8,405 bases of DNA from an uncultured Lachnospiraceae bacterium (GTDB lineage Bacteria > Bacillota > Clostridia > Lachnospirales > Lachnospiraceae), in the NCBI GenBank assembly GCA_910586025.1, contig CAJUIO010000134.1, positions 1-8,405 on the forward strand, in the 5' to 3' direction. The position numbers and the translations under genes were made by a program. Below are positions 1 through 6,239 of this stretch, piece after piece (the first letter of the stretch is position 1; each line of letters opens with the position of its first letter). The notes under the pieces are model-generated. The model searched no databases and was not told the DNA's origin. It saw only the letters and a list, made by a program, of their open reading frames with translations.

Positions 1-216
1 TGCGGGAAGTGCCGGTTGAGGGCAGAAGCGGGATGCTGCTTGCGAGATAGATGGTTTTGTGAATGCGAAATGGCAGATGGTGAGGAGCTTTTGGCGGTGG
101 GTTCCGGCACCTGCGGCCTGCGTCGGCAAATGGCTTTGGCATTGGGGCTGATGCTGCAAATCAGATTTCACTAATGAAATGCTTCTGGTTTACGGGGAAT
201 GGACGGGGCGGCGTTA

Positions 217-234
217 AGCGGCATCCGTGCCGCT
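217..234. repeat. Small hairpin in the repeat centre, TCCG loop
   Basis: AGCGGCA (217-223) pairs perfectly with TGCCGCT (228-234) around the loop TCCG. It lies in the unpaired centre of the long inverted repeat, and its loop sequence recurs in the neighbouring hairpin. Confidence 0.7.
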
Positions 235-240
235 AGCGCC

Positions 241-266
241 TGAAACCGCCGTCCGTGGCGGTTTCA
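241..266. repeat. Small hairpin in the repeat centre, GTCCGT loop
   Basis: TGAAACCGCC (241-250) pairs perfectly with GGCGGTTTCA (257-266) around the loop GTCCGT. It follows the first small hairpin by six bases and again places TCCG at the tip. No T-run follows, so it is not an obvious intrinsic terminator. Confidence 0.75.
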
Positions 267-432
267 CCCTGGCAGTGTGGCATTTCATAAGTGAAATGAC
301 TGATTTTTCACAACACCCCCAATGCCAAAGCCATTTGCCGACGCAGGCCGCAGGTGCCGGAACCCACCGCCAAAAGCTCCGTCTGCGCTGCAATTTCCCA
401 AGGAACGAAAAATGAGGGCGCCAGGCTGCTCT

Positions 433-463
433 TTGCGCGCTATATAATTATTTTTTGTATATT
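433..463 (+). promoter_or_regulatory. Possible promoter region of the debranching enzyme gene
   Basis: The short AT-rich stretch between the GC-rich inverted repeat and the gene contains TATAAT at 443-448 and TATATT at 458-463. A weak -35-like TTGCGC at 433-438 lies 19 bp from the second box. No good -35 box pairs with the first. The region is the natural place for the promoter, but the exact boxes are uncertain. Confidence 0.3.
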
Positions 464-505
464 ACCTAAATGCTACGTTGATCAGAAAGGAGCCGACAAT
501 TACTG

Positions 506-2491
506 ATGAAATTTCTATATGGAAAACAGGACTGGAAAACCCTTGAGAGGGGAGAGGAGAACTGCTATCTGATGACCAACGGTCTCGGGGGCTTTTCCTC
601 CCTGACTATGACGGGTTCCTGTGCCAGGGGCGATCATGCGGTGCTCATGGCCTGCATCCAGCCGCCAAACCACAGGTACAACATGATCCACAGGCTGGAA
701 GAGAGGCTGTGCCTTGGAGGGGAACGGATCCACATATCCAGTCAGAGCTTTGAGGGCGGCCGGGAGCCCGGCGAAAAGGAGGATGGATGGCGGTATCAGA
801 CAGGCTTTTCCTTTGAGGATTATCCGCAGTGGACTTATCTGGTAAAGGGCGTTGAGGTTGTCAAAAATATTGTTCTTGCCATGGGGGAAAATACGGTGGG
901 AATCTCCTATGAGATTTACAACCGCAGTGCGCAGACGGTGAACCTGGAGGTTCTGCCCTGTCTGCAGTTTGCGCCAAAGGGCTCTCTGCCTGCGCCGGAT
1001 CAGGATTTTTCCATGGAAAAGGGCGTGATCCGTTCCCGGGGACTGTCGCTCTACTTTGAGACCAATGGAGAAGTTACACAGGAAGAGTCTCCGAAGCTTC
1101 ATGATAATCTGTATTATTCCTATGATGCCTGCGACGGAAGGGCGGAAAGAGGCACTGCGGTCGTAAACCATAGGATTTCATTCTCCGTCCTGCCGGGAGA
1201 GAGTGGGAGACTGCAGGTGGTATATGGGATGAAGCAGGAGCTTCCTTCCGTGGACGACATCATCCGGGGTGTGGTGCGTGACAGGAAGTCCCTTGGACAG
1301 AAGGCGGGCTTTGCGGATGAGACGGCCAGGGCGCTTGCTCTTGCCGCCAGCCAGTTTGTCTCGCAGAGGGCTTCCACGAAGGGCAAGACCATCCTGGCGG
1401 GCTTTCCCTTTTTTGAGGACTGGGGGAGGGATACCATGATCGCCCTTCCGGGATGCTGCCTCGCCACAGGGCAGTACGAGGCGGCAAGGAGCATCCTTCG
1501 CACCTTTATGGCCTACTGCAGAAAGGGCCTCATGCCCAATCTTTTCCCGGAAGGGGGAAGGGAGCCGGGCTACAACACGGTGGATGCGGCTCTGCTCTTT
1601 ATCCTTGCGGTTTATGAATATTACCGGAAGACTGAGGATAAGGAGTTCGTCAGGGAAGCGTATCCTGTTATGGAGGAAATTGTCCACTGGTACCGGGAGG
1701 GCACGGATTTCGGGATCAAAATGGATGAGGACGGCCTGATCATGGCAGGCCGGGATTACGATCAGGTGACCTGGATGGATGTGCGGGTGGGAGAGATTCT
1801 TCCCACGCCCCGCCACGGAAAGCCGGTGGAGATCAATGCCTACTGGTACAATGCCCTGCGGATCATGCAGGAGCTGTCCGCACTGATCGATATCTGCAGA
1901 GAAAAGCCCTGGGGAAAGGATCTTTTTGAGGACGGAAGGGACTACGGACAGCTGGCGGATCAGGTGAAGGAGAGCTTCAATGCAAAGTTCTGGAACGAGG
2001 AGGCGGGCTGCCTTAAGGACGTGATTTCCGGGACAAAGGCTGACCGGCAGATTCGCTGCAACCAGATCTGGGCGGTGTCGCAGCCCTTTTCCATTCTGCC
2101 TCCCGAGAGGGAAAAAATGGTGGTGGACGCAGTGTTTCGTAAGCTCTATACGCCTGTGGGTCTGCGGACGCTGGATCCTGCGGATGAGGAATTTCATCCC
2201 CGATACGGAGGGCCTCAGTTGGAACGAGACCTGGCCTACCACCAGGGAACCGTATGGGTCTTTCCCCTTGGCGGATACTATCTGGCCTATCTCAAGATCC
2301 ATGGATATTCGAAAGAGGCGAAGGAACAGGTGGGAAGACAGCTGTCGGGAATTGCGGCGGCTCTTAGGGAGGGCTGCATTGGACAGCTTCCGGAAATCTA
2401 TGACGGAGAAAATCCCACATCCTCCCGGGGATGCTTTGCCCAGGCCTGGAGCGTGGGAGAAATCCTGCGGGTGTATGACGCAATTCGATAA
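506..2491 (+). CDS. Glycogen debranching enzyme (amylo-alpha-1,6-glucosidase, GH133/GDE type)
   Basis: This 661-residue cytoplasmic enzyme would hydrolyse alpha-1,6 branch points in glycogen or related alpha-glucans. The N-terminal part (about 1-220) fits the GDE N-terminal beta-sandwich domain, with an opening NGLGGFSS motif and a PPNHRYNM segment. The rest fits the alpha/alpha-barrel GDE C-terminal domain. Conserved family blocks in order are FFEDWGRDT around E304-T310, PNLFPEGG, NTVDAALLF, TWMD at 422-425, YHQGTVWVFPLGGYY from Y578, and PEIYDGENP around E630. The acidic residues in WGRD, TWMD and the late PEIYDG block are the likely active-site candidates. Length is usual for the bacterial/archaeal form, which lacks the separate transferase domain of the eukaryotic enzyme, and the gene looks intact. 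The AAAGGAG at 486-492 lies 13 bases from ATG 506, rather far; an in-frame CTG at 503 is a less likely start. No other glycogen gene is in view and a hairpin closes it, so it seems to be transcribed alone. Confidence 0.95.
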   Translation: MKFLYGKQDWKTLERGEENCYLMTNGLGGFSSLTMTGSCARGDHAVLMACIQPPNHRYNMIHRLEERLCLGGERIHISSQSFEGGREPGEKEDGWRYQTGFSFEDYPQWTYLVKGVEVVKNIVLAMGENTVGISYEIYNRSAQTVNLEVLPCLQFAPKGSLPAPDQDFSMEKGVIRSRGLSLYFETNGEVTQEESPKLHDNLYYSYDACDGRAERGTAVVNHRISFSVLPGESGRLQVVYGMKQELPSVDDIIRGVVRDRKSLGQKAGFADETARALALAASQFVSQRASTKGKTILAGFPFFEDWGRDTMIALPGCCLATGQYEAARSILRTFMAYCRKGLMPNLFPEGGREPGYNTVDAALLFILAVYEYYRKTEDKEFVREAYPVMEEIVHWYREGTDFGIKMDEDGLIMAGRDYDQVTWMDVRVGEILPTPRHGKPVEINAYWYNALRIMQELSALIDICREKPWGKDLFEDGRDYGQLADQVKESFNAKFWNEEAGCLKDVISGTKADRQIRCNQIWAVSQPFSILPPEREKMVVDAVFRKLYTPVGLRTLDPADEEFHPRYGGPQLERDLAYHQGTVWVFPLGGYYLAYLKIHGYSKEAKEQVGRQLSGIAAALREGCIGQLPEIYDGENPTSSRGCFAQAWSVGEILRVYDAIR

Positions 2492-2503
2492 TACGGGCGG
2501 GAT

Positions 2504-2538
2504 AAACAGGAGGATGCGCAGGCTGCGTCCTCCTGTTT
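2504..2538 (+). terminator. Probable terminator after the debranching enzyme
   Basis: A 35-nt hairpin begins 13 bases after the stop codon. AAACAGGAGGATGCG pairs with the segment ending in CTCCTGTTT, about 15 bp including two G-T pairs, with a five-base loop (CAGGC) at 2519-2523. The stem ends in TTT, but no long T-run follows, so termination may be imperfect or rely on the stem alone. Confidence 0.6.
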
Positions 2539-2564
2539 GCGGCTAAGAGAAGCGGAAAGTATCA

Positions 2565-2593
2565 TTGCATTTCAAAAGTGGAGCGGATATACT
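2565..2593 (+). promoter_or_regulatory. Probable sigma-A-type promoter for the AAA-ATPase-like gene
   Basis: TTGCAT at 2565-2570 and TATACT at 2588-2593 are separated by exactly 17 bp, placing a transcription start near 2600, about 50 bases before the ATG. The -10 box matches consensus at five of six positions, the -35 at three. Confidence 0.5.
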
Positions 2594-2648
2594 ATAAACA
2601 GGGAAATGTGGTGATGAAGTAAGCTTTTGGCGGAAGGGAGAGGCGGAA

Positions 2649-4241
2649 ATGGCAAGGAGAATCGGGATCGGGACTCAGGATTTTGAAAAAGTTCGAATGA
2701 ATGATCATTTTTATATCGATAAGACGAAACTGATACAGGAGTGGTGGGAGTCCGGTGATGAAGTCACGCTGATTACCCGGCCAAGGCGTTTTGGCAAGAC
2801 CCTGAACATGAGCATGCTGGAGAAATTTTATTCCGTTCAATATGCGAACCGCAGCGACCTGTTTGAAGGACTCTTTATATGGCGGGAAAAATCCCCGGAC
2901 GGGGAAACGCTTCCTTATGGAGATAAATACAGAAAGCTGCAGGGAACCTATCCCGTTCTCTTTATCAGCTTTGCGGGGATTAAGGAGAATCACTTTGCCG
3001 GGGCGCGGGAAAATATCTGCCGGACAATCGAAGAGCAGTATAATAAGCACGATTATCTGTGTGAAAGCGGACTGCTCAATGATAAGGAAAAGGATTTTTA
3101 TCAGAGGGTGACGGCACAGATGCCGGACGGCGTGGCGGCAGTATCGCTCCGCTCCCTGTCGGATTTCCTTGGCAGATATTACGGGAAAAAAGTGATTATC
3201 CTTTTGGATGAGTATGACACGCCCATGCAGGAGGCCTTTATCAACGGCTATTGGGATGAGATGACAGCCTTTATAAGGAGCCTGTTCAATTCTACATTCA
3301 AGACAAACCCCTATCTTGAGCGCGCCCTTATGACGGGAATTACAAGGATCAGTAAAGAATCTGTTTTTTCTGATCTGAATAATCTGGAAGTGGTAACAAC
3401 GACTTCGAAAAAGTATACCGACTGCTTCGGCTTTACAGAAGAAGAAGTGTTTTCTGTATTGAAGGAGTATGACATGGCTGACCGGGAACGGCAGGTAAAA
3501 GACTGGTATGACGGATTTTGTTTTGGGAAAAGGAGAGATATCTATAATCCGTGGTCTGTGATTAATTTTCTTGACAAAGGGAAGGTAGGGGCATATTGGG
3601 CGAATACCAGCTCTAATGGTCTTGGGGACAAATTGATACGGGAAGGGAATCCGGAGGTTAAGAAAAACTTTGAGCGTTTGATTCAAGGGGAAGAGATCTG
3701 GATGGAGATTGATGAGCAGATTATTTACGACCAGCTTTTTACAAAGAAAAACGCTGTCTGGAGCCTTTTGCTTGCCAGCGGTTATCTGAAGGTGAAGGAC
3801 TATCGTTCCCATATGACGGAATATGGCGTCTGGAAAGAGGAATACGAGCTGTCGCTGACAAATCTGGAAACACGGATTATGTTCATGAATATGGTGCGGG
3901 GGGGGGTGGTTTGACCAGGTATCCTCCGAGTATAATGAATTCATCCGGGCGCTGATCGCCGGTGATGTCAAAACAATGAATATTTACATGAACCGGGTGG
4001 CTTGGGACGGTACGATGTGATGTTGGAGCCGAGAAGCATGGAAAATGACGCTGTCATCATGGAATTTAAAGTGCAGGATAAGGAAGAAAAGGAATTGTCG
4101 GACACCGTACGGGAGGCGCTGCGGCAGATCGAGGAAAAGGAGTATCAGGCGAACCTTATTGCGAAGGGAATCCCGCAGGAACGTATCCGGAAATACGGGT
4201 TTGCTTTTTGCGGGAAGAAGGTGTTGATAGGAGGTGACTGA
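2649..4241 (+). pseudogene. Broken AAA-ATPase-like / PD-(D/E)XK nuclease-family gene (DUF1703 type)
   Basis: The intact N-terminal piece (2649-3914) carries the family's P-loop variant TRPRRFGKT at residues 43-51 (Lys50), a Walker B segment VIILLDEYDTPM with D187-E188, the GITRISKESVFSDLNN motif, and WYDGFCFG followed by NPWSVINFL. ATG 2649 has a GGGAGAGG-type ribosome binding site. The gene is broken twice. At nine Gs (3898-3906) the frame shifts, giving a stop at 3912-3914, while the true continuation (WFDQVSSEYNEFIRALIAG...) runs in another frame to a TGA at 4018-4020. Near 4000 the frame changes again: sequence jumps from MNIYMNRVA to GRYDVMLEP, which in relatives known to me are separated by roughly 50 residues including an FYHGF block. 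The C-terminal remnant, to 4241, keeps the nuclease-like D...EFKV pattern. Family members are abundant in Clostridia and Bacteroidetes, with no settled role. With part of the nuclease domain missing, the product should be inactive, though the 421-residue ATPase fragment could still be made. Confidence 0.9.
3898..3906 (+). repeat. Run of nine Gs at the frameshift point
   Basis: Nine consecutive Gs inside the ATPase-like gene. Eight or five Gs would keep the frame that reads RG(G)WFDQVSSEYNEF; nine shift it by one and lead to a stop six bases on. Such tracts are slippage-prone in replication and also error-prone in sequencing. Confidence 0.9.
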
Positions 4242-4259
4242 TCCATAGTTGCCACCTCC
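4230..4259 (+). terminator. Weak hairpin at the end of the broken ATPase-like gene
   Basis: GGAGGTG (4230-4236) pairs with CACCTCC (4253-4259) around a 16-base loop, overlapping the stop codon at 4239-4241. There is no T-run, so a terminator role is doubtful. Confidence 0.25.
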
Positions 4260-4297
4260 GGTCTCAATTGATATTCATAAAATCATGCAAGAAAGAA

Positions 4298-4326
4298 TTG
4301 CATTTTCCCCTCTTTTATATTATGCT
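4298..4326 (+). promoter_or_regulatory. Probable promoter of the BlaI-like/M56 operon
   Basis: TTGCAT at 4298-4303 and TATGCT at 4321-4326 lie 17 bp apart. The expected start point, near 4333, falls at the left edge of the putative operator at 4334-4354, so a bound repressor would cover the start site. A TATATT at 4316-4321 is an alternative -10 but lacks a -35 at the right distance. Confidence 0.45.
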
Positions 4327-4333
4327 GAATTCA

Positions 4334-4354
4334 AGTACTACAAAATAAGTACAA
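4334..4354 (+). promoter_or_regulatory. Putative operator 1 for the BlaI-like repressor
   Basis: The pattern is AGTACTACA-N5-AGTACAA, with an inner dyad GTACT...AGTAC (4335-4339 and 4348-4352). It contains TACTACA, which resembles the TACA/TGTA-type half-sites known for BlaI and MecI. It sits between the probable -10 box and the ribosome binding site of the repressor gene, as expected for autoregulation, and it recurs at 6170-6190 with 18 of 21 bases identical. Binding by this repressor is inferred from position and recurrence. Confidence 0.6.
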
Positions 4355-4370
4355 AGAGGAGATTAATCAG

Positions 4371-4754
4371 ATGAAGGCAACCGATATGACGCAGACAGAG
4401 CTGGAAATCATGGAAGCGCTTTGGGCAAAGGGAGAGCCGCTGTTTCTGGGAGAACTGCTGGAATATTTCAATTTCAGGACCGGGAAGGACTGGAAGAAGC
4501 AGACCATGAACACGTTTCTGTTCCGGATGCAGCAGAAATCTCTGGTGGAGGCCGTCGGAGGGGGAAGATACAAGCGATATGTGCCGCTCATCACCAGGGA
4601 GGAATACACTGCGGATGCGTCGAGAGCGTTTCTGGACAGGAATTACGGGGGCTCCTTTGCCAGGATGTTTGCGGCGCTGAGCGGAGGGGAGCAGATCGAT
4701 AAAGAGGAGATCCGGGAGCTGAGGCGGAAGCTGGAGGAGTGGGAAAAGCAATGA
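4371..4754 (+). CDS. BlaI/MecI/CopY-family transcriptional repressor
   Basis: This 127-residue protein has the usual length and layout of the BlaI (penicillinase repressor) family. A winged-helix DNA-binding domain fills about residues 5-75, with the family opening MTQTELEIMEALWAKGEP, a recognition-helix region near KKQTMNTFLFRMQQKSLV, and a wing GGGRYKRYVPL. The C-terminal dimerisation part ends in the helical segment IDKEEIRELRRKLEEWEKQ. In known BlaI/MecI proteins an activated protease system cuts between the two domains; the matching stretch here is around SFARMFAALSGG, although the exact bond cannot be read from sequence. An AGAGGAG ribosome binding site ends about nine bases before the ATG. 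The stop overlaps the next start as ATGA, so the protease is translationally coupled. The partner protease has no beta-lactam sensor, so the inducer is probably not a beta-lactam. Confidence 0.93.
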   Translation: MKATDMTQTELEIMEALWAKGEPLFLGELLEYFNFRTGKDWKKQTMNTFLFRMQQKSLVEAVGGGRYKRYVPLITREEYTADASRAFLDRNYGGSFARMFAALSGGEQIDKEEIRELRRKLEEWEKQ

Positions 4755-6100
4755 GGCTTTATGTACATATGATCCTGTGCGGGAGCACATGCACACTGCT
4801 GTATTGGATTCTGAACCGGTTTTGCCCCCGGGAGCTGCCGCTTGCGTGCAGGCGGATTTTCTTGAGGGTAAATGCGGCGCTCTATCTGCTGCCTGTTCCA
4901 TGGCTTGTGGCCCAGCTTAAGGGATATGCGAAACGGATCCTGGAGATGGCGGGGATGGTCTTCCCGGAGGGAGGACATCCGGACGTTATGGATCTGACCA
5001 ATATCTGGAAAAGCTATCTTATTTATGACGAGAACGGAAGGCTGATCCATGTGTCGGGCTACGAACGGTGGCTGCCTTTTCTTCTGGCCGGGGCGCTGGT
5101 ATACCTGGTGTTGACAGGCGGATGGCTGATACGCTATCTGCGGATATGCAGCCGGTACAAAAAGGGCACGGAGCAGCTTGACAAAGAACAGTATGTACGG
5201 GATGAAAGGCTCAGAAGGAGGGTGCGCATCGCCTCTTCCTCCCGCATCGCTTCTCCTGTGACCTTGGGAGTGTTCAGGCCTGTGATTCTCCTGCCGGCCG
5301 ACCGGGAGCAATTTGAGAGGGGGATGGAGGGAGTGATGCTGCATGAGCTCGGTCATGTGACCGGCAGGGACATGCCGGTGCGGCTGCTTCTTGCCGTGGT
5401 TCGGATGACAATGTGGTTTAATCCGCTCGTCCACTATCTGGCCAGGGAAGAGCTGGCAGTGAGCGAGATGCTCTGCGACGAGGCGGCGGTAAAGGGAAGG
5501 ACTAAGGCGGAAAAGGCGGATTATATGAGGTGCGTCCTGGAGGCGGCGGACAGGCAGGACGCCTCCAAATTGACTGCCGCTTCTCTGGGAGCGCCGAAGA
5601 GATTGCTGACGGAAAGGATGGAACGAATTATGGAGAACAACAGGAAAAAGATATGGAAAAGGGAGCTGGCGGCCATAATCATGGCAGGGTGCTTTCTGAT
5701 CAGCGGGATTCCCGCATATGCTTATCAGGATCCGGTGAAGATATTGGGGAATAATGGCTCATATGCCAAAGAGAATGGATGGGAAACTACCGATATGGGG
5801 ATATTTACTCCGGAAAGAGAAAATAAAGAGACACCCATAGATTTTAGTCAGAGCGATCATATATTTATAAGCGATGAGGGAGTAACGTACTTTGTTGATG
5901 AGGACAGTTTGGATGAAAGCGGACAGCAACGTGCGTCATGCGCTCATAACTATGAGACGGGGACTTATAGCTACCATAAGAAAAACTCTGATGGGGGCTG
6001 TACAGTGACTACTTATAATGGGAAGAGATGTGTGAAGTGTGGCAATGTGGAGTCGGAAACTAAAATATCGACTTTTATTTATGAGAGTTGTCCGCATTGA
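4751..6100 (+). CDS. M56-family (BlaR1/MecR1-like) membrane metalloprotease with short Cys-rich C-terminal domain
   Basis: The expected role is a membrane sensor-protease that triggers inactivation of the BlaI-like repressor. ATG 4751 was chosen over GTG 4739 because GGAGGAG at 4733-4739 is well placed for it and it forms the ATGA overlap; the product is 449 residues. Hydrophobic segments lie near residues 5-22, 41-58 and 102-122, and a fourth (AAIIMAGCFLISGIPAYAY) near 306-325. The zinc site is HELGH at 198-202 with a third ligand probably E239 in SEMLCDEAAV, all as in M56 peptidases. BlaR1 normally continues into a penicillin-binding domain of about 250 residues, which is absent. Instead about 120 outer residues end in a Cys/His-rich block from C397, with CAH, GGC, RCVKC and a terminal CPH. 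This could bind metal or form disulfides. Base composition turns AT-rich near 5760, where this tail begins. The ligand is unknown. Confidence 0.9.
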   Translation: MRLYVHMILCGSTCTLLYWILNRFCPRELPLACRRIFLRVNAALYLLPVPWLVAQLKGYAKRILEMAGMVFPEGGHPDVMDLTNIWKSYLIYDENGRLIHVSGYERWLPFLLAGALVYLVLTGGWLIRYLRICSRYKKGTEQLDKEQYVRDERLRRRVRIASSSRIASPVTLGVFRPVILLPADREQFERGMEGVMLHELGHVTGRDMPVRLLLAVVRMTMWFNPLVHYLAREELAVSEMLCDEAAVKGRTKAEKADYMRCVLEAADRQDASKLTAASLGAPKRLLTERMERIMENNRKKIWKRELAAIIMAGCFLISGIPAYAYQDPVKILGNNGSYAKENGWETTDMGIFTPERENKETPIDFSQSDHIFISDEGVTYFVDEDSLDESGQQRASCAHNYETGTYSYHKKNSDGGCTVTTYNGKRCVKCGNVESETKISTFIYESCPH

Positions 6101-6169
6101 CACTTAGTCCATAATATTCGGTATTGGGCAATCTACTGTCTGTTTGAATATGCATAAAGTATATCAAAT

Positions 6170-6190
6170 AGTACTACATTATTAGTACAA
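6170..6190 (+). promoter_or_regulatory. Putative operator 2, upstream of the radical SAM gene
   Basis: AGTACTACA-N5-AGTACAA again, with an 18-bp dyad GTACTA-CATTAT-TAGTAC at 6171-6188 that is slightly better than operator 1. A -10-like TACAAT at 6186-6191 overlaps its right half, so a bound repressor would block the promoter. No clear -35 box was found. The site lies 49 bases before the preferred start codon of the radical SAM gene. Confidence 0.6.
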
Positions 6191-6239
6191 TATGGAATTG
6201 GTCAAATAAAGGATGAGGGGACTGAGGGGGATTAATTTT

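Larger units (their letters stand above)
64..400. repeat. Long inverted repeat (palindromic element) with inner hairpins
   Basis: Positions 84-147 and 317-380 are perfect reverse complements over 64 bp. Pairing continues imperfectly outward to about 64 and 400 (a GAAAT...GCAG patch) and inward to about 181 and 281, where a TTTCACTAATGAAATG-like segment matches TTTCACTTATGAAATG on the opposite strand. The centre (about 182-280) carries two small perfect hairpins. As RNA the whole would fold into one stem of more than 100 bp with a branched tip; as DNA it could form a cruciform. Open frames that cross it are a by-product of the palindrome, because no ribosome binding site or protein-like pattern goes with them. 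It may be a non-autonomous mobile repeat (MITE-like), a REP-type chromosomal repeat, or a structured transcript. No target-site duplication or transposase end was recognised, so its class is open. Confidence 0.85.

Noticed and set aside
1..174. Frame open from the left edge to a TAA at 172-174 (Cys-rich translation)
   Set aside because: It could be the tail of an upstream gene, but it runs deep into the palindrome and resembles no family I know. Other frames stop at 17-19 and 48-50, so the true upstream end cannot be decided.
227..415. 62-codon open frame starting at 227
   Set aside because: It lies across the central hairpin and right arm of the inverted repeat, starts without a ribosome binding site, and its translation shows no protein-like pattern.
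1178..2302. Long minus-strand frames opposite the debranching enzyme (also 515-1171 and 1120-1503)
   Set aside because: Shadow frames in a GC-rich gene. The plus strand carries every conserved block of the GDE family, and the minus-strand translations lack recognisable domains.
2592..3971. 459-codon minus-strand frame opposite the ATPase-like gene
   Set aside because: The plus strand shows Walker A, Walker B and family motifs; the minus translation is His/Pro/Ile-rich without motifs, typical of an antisense shadow.
4643..5434. Minus-strand frames opposite the BlaI/M56 genes
   Set aside because: No ribosome binding site or domain, and they oppose clear protease and repressor motifs.
4371..6100. 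Beta-lactam resistance module (BlaI/BlaR1)
   Set aside because: The protease lacks the penicillin-binding sensor domain and no beta-lactamase or PBP gene is in the window, so a beta-lactam role is not supported.
6108..6130. Possible terminator hairpin after the M56 gene
   Set aside because: CCATAATATTCGGTATTGGG looks like a dyad at first, but pairing breaks after two bases and no T-run follows.
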